A stretch of DNA of 21,130 nucleotides, taken from Roseimaritima sp. GTDB lineage: Bacteria > Planctomycetota > Planctomycetia > Pirellulales > Pirellulaceae. The position numbers and the translations under genes were made by a program. The notes beneath the pieces were generated by a model that was not told the DNA's origin, ran no database searches, and was given only the letters and a program-made list of their open reading frames with translations. Position 1 is the stretch's first letter. Each line of letters opens with the position of its first letter. The stretch covers positions 1-21,130 of the forward strand of contig SLFV01000388.1 in assembly GCA_007124075.1 (NCBI GenBank), written 5' to 3'. Positions 1-7,437 of the stretch are shown piece by piece.

Positions 1-183
1 AAACCGGTACCTTTGTTGTAATACCGTGGCAGGGTACCAGGTGGCAGCGTGGCCATGTTCCTGGCTGGATGCCGTTTGCGCTGCGATCACACCGCGCCAG
101 CATCACCCCTCCCTTCGGTTCCGAGGGCTCTGTTTCGTGGGTTCCTGCGCACTTACCTGGAATGCCGCCTGGCAACCGGTTTG

Positions 184-301
184 GCATCGTGTGGGGAACA
201 ACGGTCCCTTCGAACCGTCTCTCCCGGCCCCGCTTCCCGGGGCCGGGAGAGACCAAAAGAGCGGGGAAACGTTTCGACAGTTGTTCCCCGCACGCTGCTT
301 A
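184..301. repeat. Long hairpin intergenic repeat, copy A
   Basis: The outer arms, 184-202 and 280-298, pair at 17 of 19 positions. Inside them is a perfect 16-bp stem (217-232 with 238-253, arm GTCTCTCCCGGCCCCG) around the 5-nt loop CTTCC. The element runs straight into the TAA stop (299-301) of the minus-strand gene to its right. A 29-nt core at 204-232 recurs exactly, inverted, at 12908-12936. Length, palindromic form and dispersal suggest a REP- or MITE-like element. It would also act as a strong RNA hairpin just after the stop codon, though no T-run follows. The family name is not known to me. Confidence 0.75.
217..253 (-). terminator. Perfect 16-bp GC-rich stem-loop after the first gene
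   Basis: This is the core of repeat copy A: 16-bp fully paired arms around a 5-nt loop, lying 46 bases past the minus-strand stop at 299. It should form a very stable RNA hairpin. No uridine tract follows, so it may protect the 3' end of the message or assist termination rather than act as a classical intrinsic terminator. Confidence 0.45.
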
Positions 302-1318
302 ACGCGGCTGGATTTCCGGCTGGGCAAGACGAGCCAGCCGGGCAGGAACGCCTTCGCTGGTAATCCACAACCGCTTTGCCGAATCAAAAGCAATGGCTTC
401 AACCTGACGCAAACGGGGTAGTCGGATCACGGTCGGCGACTGTTTCAAGGCGGCCAACCAAGAAGATTCAGGGGTTGGCTTTCGATAGACGAAGGCCTCG
501 AAGTAACTGCACAAGACGATTTCTCGTGATGACGGATCGATATCCATCGCCGTAACCAAGGGCACGGGAACCGTGGCTACATGTCGTGGCTGAACCCAAA
601 CTGGCGCGGTGGACGATGCCGAATCACTCAGCCAGGGGGCCAGCGAAAAAACCATGATCTCGCAGACGGGGACAAACCGCTTACTGGCCAAAAAAACCTG
701 ACCACTCGCGGCGTCCACCGCCAGCCCCTCACAGTCCCGCGCCCCCATCGGCAAGCGAAGCCGGATGGTCTGAAAGTCGTCGATTGCACCAGACCGATCA
801 GGATCGGGCTCGGCAAATAAATGCAGCTGCAATTCGCGACGCCGCCAGTCGTTGTCCCCGATGTCACCGACCAGGAGGTAGGCCGTGTCGTTGTGCCGAA
901 AACTTGCCATATCCTCCCAGTCGACGGCTTGGATACCTGCCAGTAGGCAGGTGCCGCGATGTTTACCTTCCAGATCAAAGGAAAACAGTCTCGGCCCGTC
1001 TCCCGAATCGTTATGCGTCCAAATCCTTGCGGAACGCCGATGCCAAAACGCCAAACCACTGCTTTCGTTCAATTCAGGATGATTCAGGATAACCCGGGTA
1101 TTCGCTGCCGTGGGGTTATCTGCTTGCTCCGCCGAGAGAGGCGTAGACGTGTGCGAAGCTCCGACCACCAGGAGAAAAAGAAACCGCAGCCAGGAAGTTG
1201 CTGAAACGGGAATGGATCTGCCGGCAACCCGTCGGGGAGATCGAAGGGAACACGTCTGGTCGGGGAACTGGAACAAAGCTTGTCTCCTCAATTTGCGTTT
1301 TTGCCTCGATTTTAGCAT
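299..1318 (-). CDS. Exported propeller-like protein of unknown function
   Basis: The 339-residue product probably has an export signal: a long basic N-region, then a hydrophobic stretch at about 43-54 (FLFLLVVGA), with cleavage possibly after LSA (61-63). The body has short acidic and glycine-rich blocks: ESSGLA (85-90), WTHNDSGD (100-107), DWEDMA (133-138), GDIGDN (151-156) and DCEGLAVD (195-202). They resemble strand-turn repeats of a beta-propeller with Asp-rich, possibly metal-binding, loops. I recognise the pattern from periplasmic hypothetical proteins but cannot assign an enzyme activity. The ATG at 1318 has no clear Shine-Dalgarno sequence. It lies 9 nt after the methyltransferase stop, so translation is probably coupled to that gene. 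The real start could lie further in, but no alternative ATG or GTG precedes the signal region. The stop codon touches the hairpin repeat. Confidence 0.8.
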   Translation of the reverse strand: MLKSRQKRKLRRQALFQFPDQTCSLRSPRRVAGRSIPVSATSWLRFLFLLVVGASHTSTPLSAEQADNPTAANTRVILNHPELNESSGLAFWHRRSARIWTHNDSGDGPRLFSFDLEGKHRGTCLLAGIQAVDWEDMASFRHNDTAYLLVGDIGDNDWRRRELQLHLFAEPDPDRSGAIDDFQTIRLRLPMGARDCEGLAVDAASGQVFLASKRFVPVCEIMVFSLAPWLSDSASSTAPVWVQPRHVATVPVPLVTAMDIDPSSREIVLCSYFEAFVYRKPTPESSWLAALKQSPTVIRLPRLRQVEAIAFDSAKRLWITSEGVPARLARLAQPEIQPR

Positions 1319-1327
1319 TAAACCACA

Positions 1328-2455
1328 TCAACGGCGCCGCGCTTTTACCCGCAAATATGGCGGCAGGAAACAAGCTCGCTCGGCGGCACTCCCCGGCAGC
1401 GCCCAAGCATCGGCCCGCGGCGGTTCGGCGACGTCTTCAATGACAAACCCACTGCGGCACAGGTCACCGAGCAAGGTCTCGAGGGGATGAATGAACTCGA
1501 TCGTATCGGGCTCAAGCTGTTGGTCTTGCTGGCTATCACGACAGACGGGCAAGGCAAAAAACAGTGGTTTTGTGAGCTGATACTTTCCTGCTGGACTGCC
1601 CGTTGCTTGCAGCGATGCTGGCTGTTTGTGCTGCACGGTATAGATGCCGCCGGGACGTAAGACACTTGCAACCTGCCGATACATCGTGGCCAAATCGGGC
1701 AGGTAACAGCTACTGACAGGTTGCACCACCACGTCAAACCCGCCCGTCGGGAACATCGACAAATCGGACAGGGCACCCTTCCGCACGTGAATCGGCAACC
1801 CCAACTGGCGGGCCAGTTGGGCATCCCGAGCCAACATTGCGGGACTGATGTCCAGCACCGTCACCTCAAATCCCGCCACTGCATGCAGTACACTGTGCGT
1901 TCCCCCCCCTGCAGCCAATAGCAATAACTTCGCGTTGGTTTCAAAAAGTTCGTGCAACCAAGGATCGATCGCCGCCCGCGCGTCCTGCGTCTTTGGTAAT
2001 TCGGCGAAGGCGTCGTGCGGGACGGTAAACCGCTGGTCAGTTGCCAAAACATCCCAAGCGACCAGGTTTTGCGCAGCGGCTTGCTGGATCGCGTGGGTCT
2101 GCTGGCGATGCCATTTTTCCAGTTTTCCCCAAAGCTGCACCAAGGTTGGTTGCTGCGAATCGCGCAATCGTGCGGCGACCGCGTCGACGGGGCTGCAAGG
2201 ACGCCCGGCGACTACGATTCTCGGGGGCAGTGGTTCATGACAACCGACCCACGCACCATCCCAGCAAGCGATCGCGATTTCTCCAAACCAGCAGCCGTAG
2301 CATAAGGCGACCGACTGCTGCTCGGCGGGTTCGCCGCCCCGCCGTTGATGGTCAAGAATCTGGTCCACCCGAGTCAGTGACTGCTCCGACCAATCCAGAA
2401 CGACCTGATACCGAGCCTGGGCATGCAGCAAAGCGGTTTCAGCATACGATCGCAT
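1328..2455 (-). CDS. Class I SAM-dependent methyltransferase with extra N-terminal domain
   Basis: The C-terminal half (about 175-345) is a Rossmann-fold methyltransferase. It has a glycine-rich SAM loop LLLLAAGGGTHS (177-188), an acidic end of strand 2 in VLDISPAML (D202), a conserved DLSMFPTGGFDVVV stretch (231-244) and VLRPGGIY (265-272). The GGG(x)xS loop is typical of a small-molecule or unknown-substrate family common in cyanobacteria and planctomycetes, so the substrate cannot be named. The first ~130 residues are not part of the fold and carry a YGCWFGEIAIACWDGAW block (53-69) that looks like a separate small domain. There is no signal peptide, so the protein is cytoplasmic. It is the first gene of a pair with the exported protein downstream (9-nt gap). 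The ATG at 2455 is the first in frame after an upstream stop, but no good ribosome-binding site is visible. Confidence 0.85.
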   Translation of the reverse strand: MRSYAETALLHAQARYQVVLDWSEQSLTRVDQILDHQRRGGEPAEQQSVALCYGCWFGEIAIACWDGAWVGCHEPLPPRIVVAGRPCSPVDAVAARLRDSQQPTLVQLWGKLEKWHRQQTHAIQQAAAQNLVAWDVLATDQRFTVPHDAFAELPKTQDARAAIDPWLHELFETNAKLLLLAAGGGTHSVLHAVAGFEVTVLDISPAMLARDAQLARQLGLPIHVRKGALSDLSMFPTGGFDVVVQPVSSCYLPDLATMYRQVASVLRPGGIYTVQHKQPASLQATGSPAGKYQLTKPLFFALPVCRDSQQDQQLEPDTIEFIHPLETLLGDLCRSGFVIEDVAEPPRADAWALPGSAAERACFLPPYLRVKARRR

Positions 2456-2621
2456 GAGGCTTAACCGGCGGAGGACTGCTCGGAAGGGTTTTCAAGGGAT
2501 GGTTGCGGTGTCCGATGATTGGCGGATCGGCCCGACCCAGGGTGGCAGGTGGGCGAAACCCCGATTTTTGGCGTTGTGAATGCGACCTCGGGATCGGCCA
2601 TATCGATCACCCGCACACTGG

Positions 2622-4538
2622 TTAATAGTCAGGGTTACGCCTATTCAAAAAGGGGCGACTGCTGATGACGATCCAAGTCAGTTCAGCAAACCGCAGCGGT
2701 TGGGCAGCGTCCGCACTGACGATCGATTCGATGATACAGCGATCGGCATCCATCAGACCGCGGCCCAAAGCATAGATCAGCATCTGCTTCGCCAGGGTAC
2801 GAACAAAGGCCTGCCGCGATTCCAACAGCATGTCTTTCAGCGACACCGCACCGGACAATTCAAATCCATCGGGCATCGTTCCGGTGGAATCAATCGGTTG
2901 CCCGGCATCCTCGGCTCGCCAACGACCCACTGCGTCATAGTTTTCCAGTGCAAATCCGATCGGATCGATCTTGGCGTGACAACTGGCACAATTGGGCGAA
3001 GCACTGTGTTTCTCAAATCGTTCGCGCAGTGGCACCTGACGACCGTCGGCGACCGTTTCCAGTTCCGGTGCGTCGGGGGGTGGAGGCGGCGGAGGATCCC
3101 CCAAAATTCGGTCGGCAATATAATTGCCACGCCGTGGAATGTTCGTTCGATTCGGATCGGATTGGACCATTAACAACGCAGCCGTGGTCAACAAGCCACC
3201 ACGTCGCCGGTCGGTCAGTGAGATGCGCTGCAGGGTTTGCTCCGCTTCCCCTTGCGCAGGCATCTGCTCGCTGGAGAACTGATAATGCTGCGCCAAGCTG
3301 GCGTTCAGATAGGTGTAATCACTATCAATCAATTCAATGACGGGGCGATCCGACTGGATCATTTCCATCAAGCATGCTTCGGCTTCGGCCAGCATCGCAT
3401 GTCGCAACCGGTCATCCAGTTCAGGAAACTGGTCGGAGTCGACCGGGTGCGTCAAGACGCTGCGCAGTCCCAGCCACTGACCGAAAAAATTTTTCACCAG
3501 TGCCTCGCTACGTGCGTCCCGAAGCATTCGTTCCATCTGCTGGCGCAAAACCTCGGGCTGCCGCAATTTGTCCCGCGCGGCCAGTTTCAACAATGGTGCA
3601 TCCGGTGGACGTGACCAGAGAAAAAAACTTAGCCGACTGGCCAGTTCGTAATCATCCACCCGATAGGGTTCGCCCTCGTCAGGCTGGTTCTGCTCGATCC
3701 GCAACAGAAATTGGGGAGCCATCAAAACCGCCGTGACCACATGTCCCATGGCAGTTTCGTGATCCTCACCGTGATCCCGACTCTGTTGGTACAGCGTCAT
3801 TAAACGCTCCACCCACGACGCGGCGGTTGGCCGCCGAAAAGCCTTGTCGGAAAACCGCTGCAACCGCTGTCGAAGCTGCTGCTGACCGCTTGCTGAGTCA
3901 TCACCGATGATTCGTTGGTACGGCCCCGTCGCGGAGCCCCGCAAAGCCAGCAACGCTTCCACCACCTGACCCGCCGCCGAGTGATACTGTTCCACCTGGA
4001 CCGGTGTCATCGCCAACGCCGCTCCGATATTGTCAAACCCGTAGCTGCTTGTGTCGGGCGGAAAGGTTTCCGCAGCGATCGACAAATCCAACCCGGTCAG
4101 GTCAAAGATGGCGTTATCGTATTCCACACGGTTTAGCCGACGAAGCGGCGGCGGTCCCGGATCGGTTAGCGTCTGGCAATCGATTTCGCCCAACGTTTCT
4201 TCCAGAAAGCCCAGCATCCATTTCCGCTCCTCCTCGCTCGGTTGCTTTGCCCCATCGGGGGGCATCGATTTGTCCATCAGGACAAACTGGACAGTCTCCC
4301 AGGTATCACGGTTGGAACGGATTCTCCGCGGATCGGTATCGCTGGCTAAATCGACACCACCGTTGGAATCTTCCGCCTTGTGACACCCCCAGCAATAACG
4401 GCTAAACAGTCCGCGAACATTGCGATCCCAGGAAAGTGGATTATCTCGCTGCCCTGGTTGTGCCCAGCCAGGGGTACAGCAGGCCGCCACCAGCAGAAAC
4501 ATCGAAGAAACAACCAACAGACGGAAGCGAACTAACAT
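2622..4538 (-). CDS. DUF1587/1595/1592/1588/1585 c-type cytochrome-like exported protein
   Basis: The 638-residue exported protein has the full planctomycete domain order. It begins with a signal segment (1-27) and a CWGCH haem-binding motif (C49, C52, H53). DUF1587 is at about 131-195 (LRRLNRVEYDNAIFDLTGLD), DUF1595 at about 225-282 and DUF1592 at about 292-420 (YELASRLSFFLWSRPPD). DUF1588 is at about 444-540, with a poly-proline run (482-488) and CASCH (517-521). DUF1585 ends the protein (about 565-635). Two CxxCH motifs imply two covalently bound haems. The signal offers either a lipobox-like VAAC (C20) or cleavage after GWA (26). Its start overlaps the stop of the DUF1552 gene as TAATG, the usual arrangement for this pair. 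The biological role is not established. The family is large in planctomycetes and is suspected to act in periplasmic redox or polysaccharide degradation. Confidence 0.93.
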   Translation of the reverse strand: MLVRFRLLVVSSMFLLVAACCTPGWAQPGQRDNPLSWDRNVRGLFSRYCWGCHKAEDSNGGVDLASDTDPRRIRSNRDTWETVQFVLMDKSMPPDGAKQPSEEERKWMLGFLEETLGEIDCQTLTDPGPPPLRRLNRVEYDNAIFDLTGLDLSIAAETFPPDTSSYGFDNIGAALAMTPVQVEQYHSAAGQVVEALLALRGSATGPYQRIIGDDSASGQQQLRQRLQRFSDKAFRRPTAASWVERLMTLYQQSRDHGEDHETAMGHVVTAVLMAPQFLLRIEQNQPDEGEPYRVDDYELASRLSFFLWSRPPDAPLLKLAARDKLRQPEVLRQQMERMLRDARSEALVKNFFGQWLGLRSVLTHPVDSDQFPELDDRLRHAMLAEAEACLMEMIQSDRPVIELIDSDYTYLNASLAQHYQFSSEQMPAQGEAEQTLQRISLTDRRRGGLLTTAALLMVQSDPNRTNIPRRGNYIADRILGDPPPPPPPDAPELETVADGRQVPLRERFEKHSASPNCASCHAKIDPIGFALENYDAVGRWRAEDAGQPIDSTGTMPDGFELSGAVSLKDMLLESRQAFVRTLAKQMLIYALGRGLMDADRCIIESIVSADAAQPLRFAELTWIVISSRPFLNRRNPDY

Positions 4539-5932
4539 TATGCTAGCCCCAAAGTACCTGTACTGTCACCAAACTGATCCCGCTGGACACCGACAGCCGA
4601 CAACATCTCCAGATACAAATTACAGATTGGGGTCTTCTCCGGCAGCAGGAGGTGCCGTCCGCCTCCCACCCTCCCATTCCCGCCGCCGGCAACCAGCAGC
4701 GGTAGGTTGTCATTATTGTGCTTGTTGCCATCGCTGATCCCCGAACCGTAGGCGATCATCACATGGTCCAATAAAGTCCCTTCGGCTTCGGGGGTTTCCG
4801 CCATTCTTCGCAGCATCCTTGCAAACAACTGCATGTGGAGGGTGTTGATACGGGTTAGGGCGGCATGCTTCTCCGCTTCGTTATTGTGATGCGAGTTCGA
4901 ATGGTGCGAACCCGGGGCACGAACCTCCTTATATTGCCGGCCTGACTTTTCGTAGGAAAACATGAATGTTGCCACGCGCGTCTGGTCGGTTTGGAACGCC
5001 AACGTCAGGATGTCAAGCATCAAGCTGACATGATCTTCGTACGTTTCCGGAATCCCACGCCCATCGGGAATGATGAGTTTTGGCAATGCCGGGTCATCAA
5101 CACCCGCCAGCGGATCGGATGCCAAACCGTCGGCGTGATGCCCAAACGGCTCGCTTTCCGATTGCGCGATCCTCCGCTCGACCGACCGGAGCCCCTCCAA
5201 GTAATCCTGTAACTTCTGCCGGTCCTGATATCCCAATTGTCGCTGCAAATCCTGAGCCTGCTCGCGGACCAGATCAACCACACCGCTAGCGGGAGTCGCG
5301 GGTCGCTGCTGCTGAGGCTTGCTGGCTGCGGAATTCCAATCGGGTCGTCGAGGGGGCTGGCTGTTGAACAGCCGTTCGTACAGGTGCCGAGGATTCAATT
5401 CCAGCGCCGCCGGGGTGGTCTTGTTTCGCCATGAAATGTTAGACATGTACGTGCCGCTGTAACCGTGATCGCCGCGGCTGCCTGGATCGATCCCCAAGGC
5501 CAACGAATCGACCGCCGTTTTCCAGCCAACCTCGCGTGCGGCAACCTGATCAACCGAAGCATTAGCGACTTCGGGAACTTCGGAGTGTTTGCATTTGTCC
5601 CCCACCAAATAACCACCGCCGGTCGGTTCGTGCGATCCGCCCTTCCCCTTGCAGTGCGCCGCGGCGGTATTGCTGATCACGACAACACGATCCTTGACAG
5701 ACTCCAGTGGGTGCAGGATCGAAGGCAGTTCCGTCAGCGCCCCTTCCGCCTCTGGCTTCCAAGCGGGCATGTGGACACCGTTGGGCACGTAAAAGAATGC
5801 GATTCTAGTCGGGATGCCGCTATCGTTTGCCGCAACGCCCGCGACAGATGGCATTGCTTCCAGCCATGGCAACGCCACAGCAACCCCCGCACCACGCAGG
5901 AGAGTTCGACGGGAAATGGAGGACCGAGCCAT
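4538..5932 (-). CDS. DUF1552 Tat-exported protein
   Basis: The product is 464 residues from the ATG at 5932. I chose this start because a GCAGGAGT ribosome-binding site lies about 8 nt upstream; an upstream alternative at 5953 would add seven residues and lose that site. The N-terminus is a twin-arginine signal, SRRTLLRG (7-14), followed by a hydrophobic stretch and a likely cleavage near AGVA (31-34). Export in folded form suggests a cofactor or tight metal site. The body matches DUF1552: RIAFFYVPNGVHMPAW (43-58), then blocks GGSHEP and GIDPGSRGDHGYSGTYMSNISW and a His-rich segment GSHHSNSHHNN. DUF1552 genes are almost always next to DUF1592-type cytochrome genes in planctomycetes, as here. 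The pair may form one periplasmic complex, but the reaction is unknown. Confidence 0.92.
   Translation of the reverse strand: MARSSISRRTLLRGAGVAVALPWLEAMPSVAGVAANDSGIPTRIAFFYVPNGVHMPAWKPEAEGALTELPSILHPLESVKDRVVVISNTAAAHCKGKGGSHEPTGGGYLVGDKCKHSEVPEVANASVDQVAAREVGWKTAVDSLALGIDPGSRGDHGYSGTYMSNISWRNKTTPAALELNPRHLYERLFNSQPPRRPDWNSAASKPQQQRPATPASGVVDLVREQAQDLQRQLGYQDRQKLQDYLEGLRSVERRIAQSESEPFGHHADGLASDPLAGVDDPALPKLIIPDGRGIPETYEDHVSLMLDILTLAFQTDQTRVATFMFSYEKSGRQYKEVRAPGSHHSNSHHNNEAEKHAALTRINTLHMQLFARMLRRMAETPEAEGTLLDHVMIAYGSGISDGNKHNNDNLPLLVAGGGNGRVGGGRHLLLPEKTPICNLYLEMLSAVGVQRDQFGDSTGTLGLA
5919..5929. other. No annotated function; gap boundary inside DUF1552 5' end
   Basis: This short stretch lies within the first codons of the DUF1552 gene. 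It is listed only to note that the nearby leader (5933-6051) contains the AGGAG ribosome-binding site at about 5940-5946 and a 6-bp-arm hairpin at 6009-6023 (CCTGCG / CGCAGG). That hairpin could mark the end of transcription from the gene to its right, though it has no T-run. No other feature is visible in the 119-bp gap. Confidence 0.2.
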
Positions 5933-6051
5933 GGGATGTACTCCTGCGTGCAAATACGTTGGAAGGCGGGAAATGCGAATCGATGGAGGGCAGAGAAATG
6001 TTGACCGGCCTGCGGGTCGCAGGACGGTTGATCACGCGGCGGTCGAGCATG

Positions 6052-7173
6052 TTAGATTTCAACATGCATCACTCCGCCAACTTCGTCAAAATGACCGATC
6101 TTCAGTACAGTCCCCAACTGTCCAGGCATCTCCGCCACAAAAACGGGGTCACAAACCAGGACAGGTGGAGCCAGCAAAACACTGATTTTGGCCGCTACCG
6201 AAGCGGCTACCGATGCGGCAGCCGACAAAGTTACAAACCAGGGCAAAACGACGCCGCCAGCCGCGATCGTCAAATCTTTGTATTGTTGAACGTTGAGCTG
6301 ATGTTCCTTTGCATACTGTAGCACAACATCCCTGCGATCGGGGGTATTGGTCACCGCCAATAACTCCTCGTACGTGCAAGTGTCGGATCGACATTTCTCA
6401 CGTGCCCGCAACGCCTTCATCACCGCCTTGCGACGCTCCAGTTCCAGCTTTGCATGGTACGCATCGATTGCCCGTTTCTTGCGTTCCAGGAAATACTTCA
6501 TCCCCCCGCGCGGAAGCGAGGTCAATCCGTCCACGATGTGGCACAGCATCTTCACCAGATAATGGGGCAAACAAAGCCGATGGTAGTGACGGGTCACTTC
6601 TCGCTGGATTTTCTTAATCGCGGCGTGCAGTTCGTCCGCGCTGGTAAAAATCAACTGGTCGTCAACCTCGATACACAGCGGTTTCAGATAATAAACGCGC
6701 ACGCCAGGCCGTTTGCCTGGACCTTGCAAAAATTCATCCAAGCGTGCCTGCACGCATGCGGGGATCGGGTCGGTGATCGTGTCAAACTGAGCCTGTTCGG
6801 TCACGGTGACATACAACCGGCCTTTCGGTAGACGAATGGAATCCTGGGCGATTTCGATTTCTCGCACTTGAGTAAACTGCTTGCGAAAACGACCCGTCAA
6901 GGCTTTCCACTTGACGTCGAAGGACTCCAGAAACCGGGAATTTTCCAACATCGAGCGAGCCATCGCCCGACTGGAATCCTGGGGAGGCACCCAAATCGGA
7001 GCGCTGCGCCAATGACCGAAAACCGATAATTCCTGTTCTAAAGTGAACGGTTCAGCGGGAACGGGACTGGGTTGGATCTTGCCACGTCCGTGCTGCTTTG
7101 CGGCGGTTTTCGGGGGGACAAGCCGGGTTCGATTGCTCCCGCGCAATTGTGCTGACTTGGTCGCCATGACCAT
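6052..7173 (-). CDS. Hypothetical protein with C-terminal hydrophobic segment
   Basis: I do not recognise this 373-residue protein. The ATG at 7173 is preferred because CGGAG sits 7-8 nt upstream; the frame stays open to a GTG at 7233 without such support. Residues 1-45 are basic and proline-rich, probably disordered. A mixed alpha/beta region follows (about 55-215), with FDVKWKALTGRFRKQF and strands such as RLYVTVTEQ and VRVYYLKPLCIEV. Next is a highly charged helix (about 225-262, YFLERKKRAIDAYHAKLELE) that may form a coiled coil, and a small helical segment (267-300). A long Ala/Val-rich hydrophobic stretch (301-340) could form one or two membrane helices, leaving a short C-terminal tail. 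There is no N-terminal signal. It stands alone between the DUF1552 pair and the divergent dipeptidase. It is probably lineage-specific. Confidence 0.75.
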   Translation of the reverse strand: MVMATKSAQLRGSNRTRLVPPKTAAKQHGRGKIQPSPVPAEPFTLEQELSVFGHWRSAPIWVPPQDSSRAMARSMLENSRFLESFDVKWKALTGRFRKQFTQVREIEIAQDSIRLPKGRLYVTVTEQAQFDTITDPIPACVQARLDEFLQGPGKRPGVRVYYLKPLCIEVDDQLIFTSADELHAAIKKIQREVTRHYHRLCLPHYLVKMLCHIVDGLTSLPRGGMKYFLERKKRAIDAYHAKLELERRKAVMKALRAREKCRSDTCTYEELLAVTNTPDRRDVVLQYAKEHQLNVQQYKDLTIAAGGVVLPWFVTLSAAASVAASVAAKISVLLAPPVLVCDPVFVAEMPGQLGTVLKIGHFDEVGGVMHVEI

Positions 7174-7389
7174 CGCTGGACTCCGCATGAAAATCGAAAG
7201 AGAGAAAGGTAAACACGACAAAATCGTTTCCACGGCCTTGACAGTTTAACGAAGTTTTCTTTGCAAGCCACCAAAAATCGGCCGGTTTCTATGACAACGT
7301 ATCTCGTGATCCCGTTGCACGCATCGGTCGGCGTTTCTGCAGTGCGTTAGAAGTGTGTATAACGGAGCCTGTGTCTGCTGTCTGCCCGC

Positions 7390-7405
7390 GACGGCCACGG
7401 CCGTC
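7390..7405. promoter_or_regulatory. 16-bp palindrome upstream of the dipeptidase gene
   Basis: Arms GACGGCC and GGCCGTC pair perfectly around an AC centre, ending 32 bp before the dipeptidase ATG. It could be a regulator-binding site or a leader hairpin. A TATAAC box at 7358-7363 upstream is a possible -10 element, but its -35 partner is poor. The rest of the 264-bp gap (7174-7437) shows nothing else convincing. Confidence 0.25.
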
Positions 7406-7437
7406 CCACGTTCGTTTTTCTGGAGTCTGACGATTCG

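Noticed and set aside
1..183. Possible gene remnant at the left edge
   Set aside because: Six-frame reading gave only short, low-quality frames without motifs; nothing supported it.
1198..1236. Twin-arginine signal in the exported protein at 299-1318
   Set aside because: The SPRRVAG string lacks the hydrophobic residues expected after the arginine pair, so a Sec-type signal is more likely.
5933..5953. Earlier start for the DUF1552 protein at 5953
   Set aside because: The AGGAG site fits the ATG at 5932, and the twin-arginine signal begins properly from there.
6009..6023. Small hairpin CCTGCG / CGCAGG as a terminator
   Set aside because: The stem has only six base pairs and no T-run follows; too weak to call.
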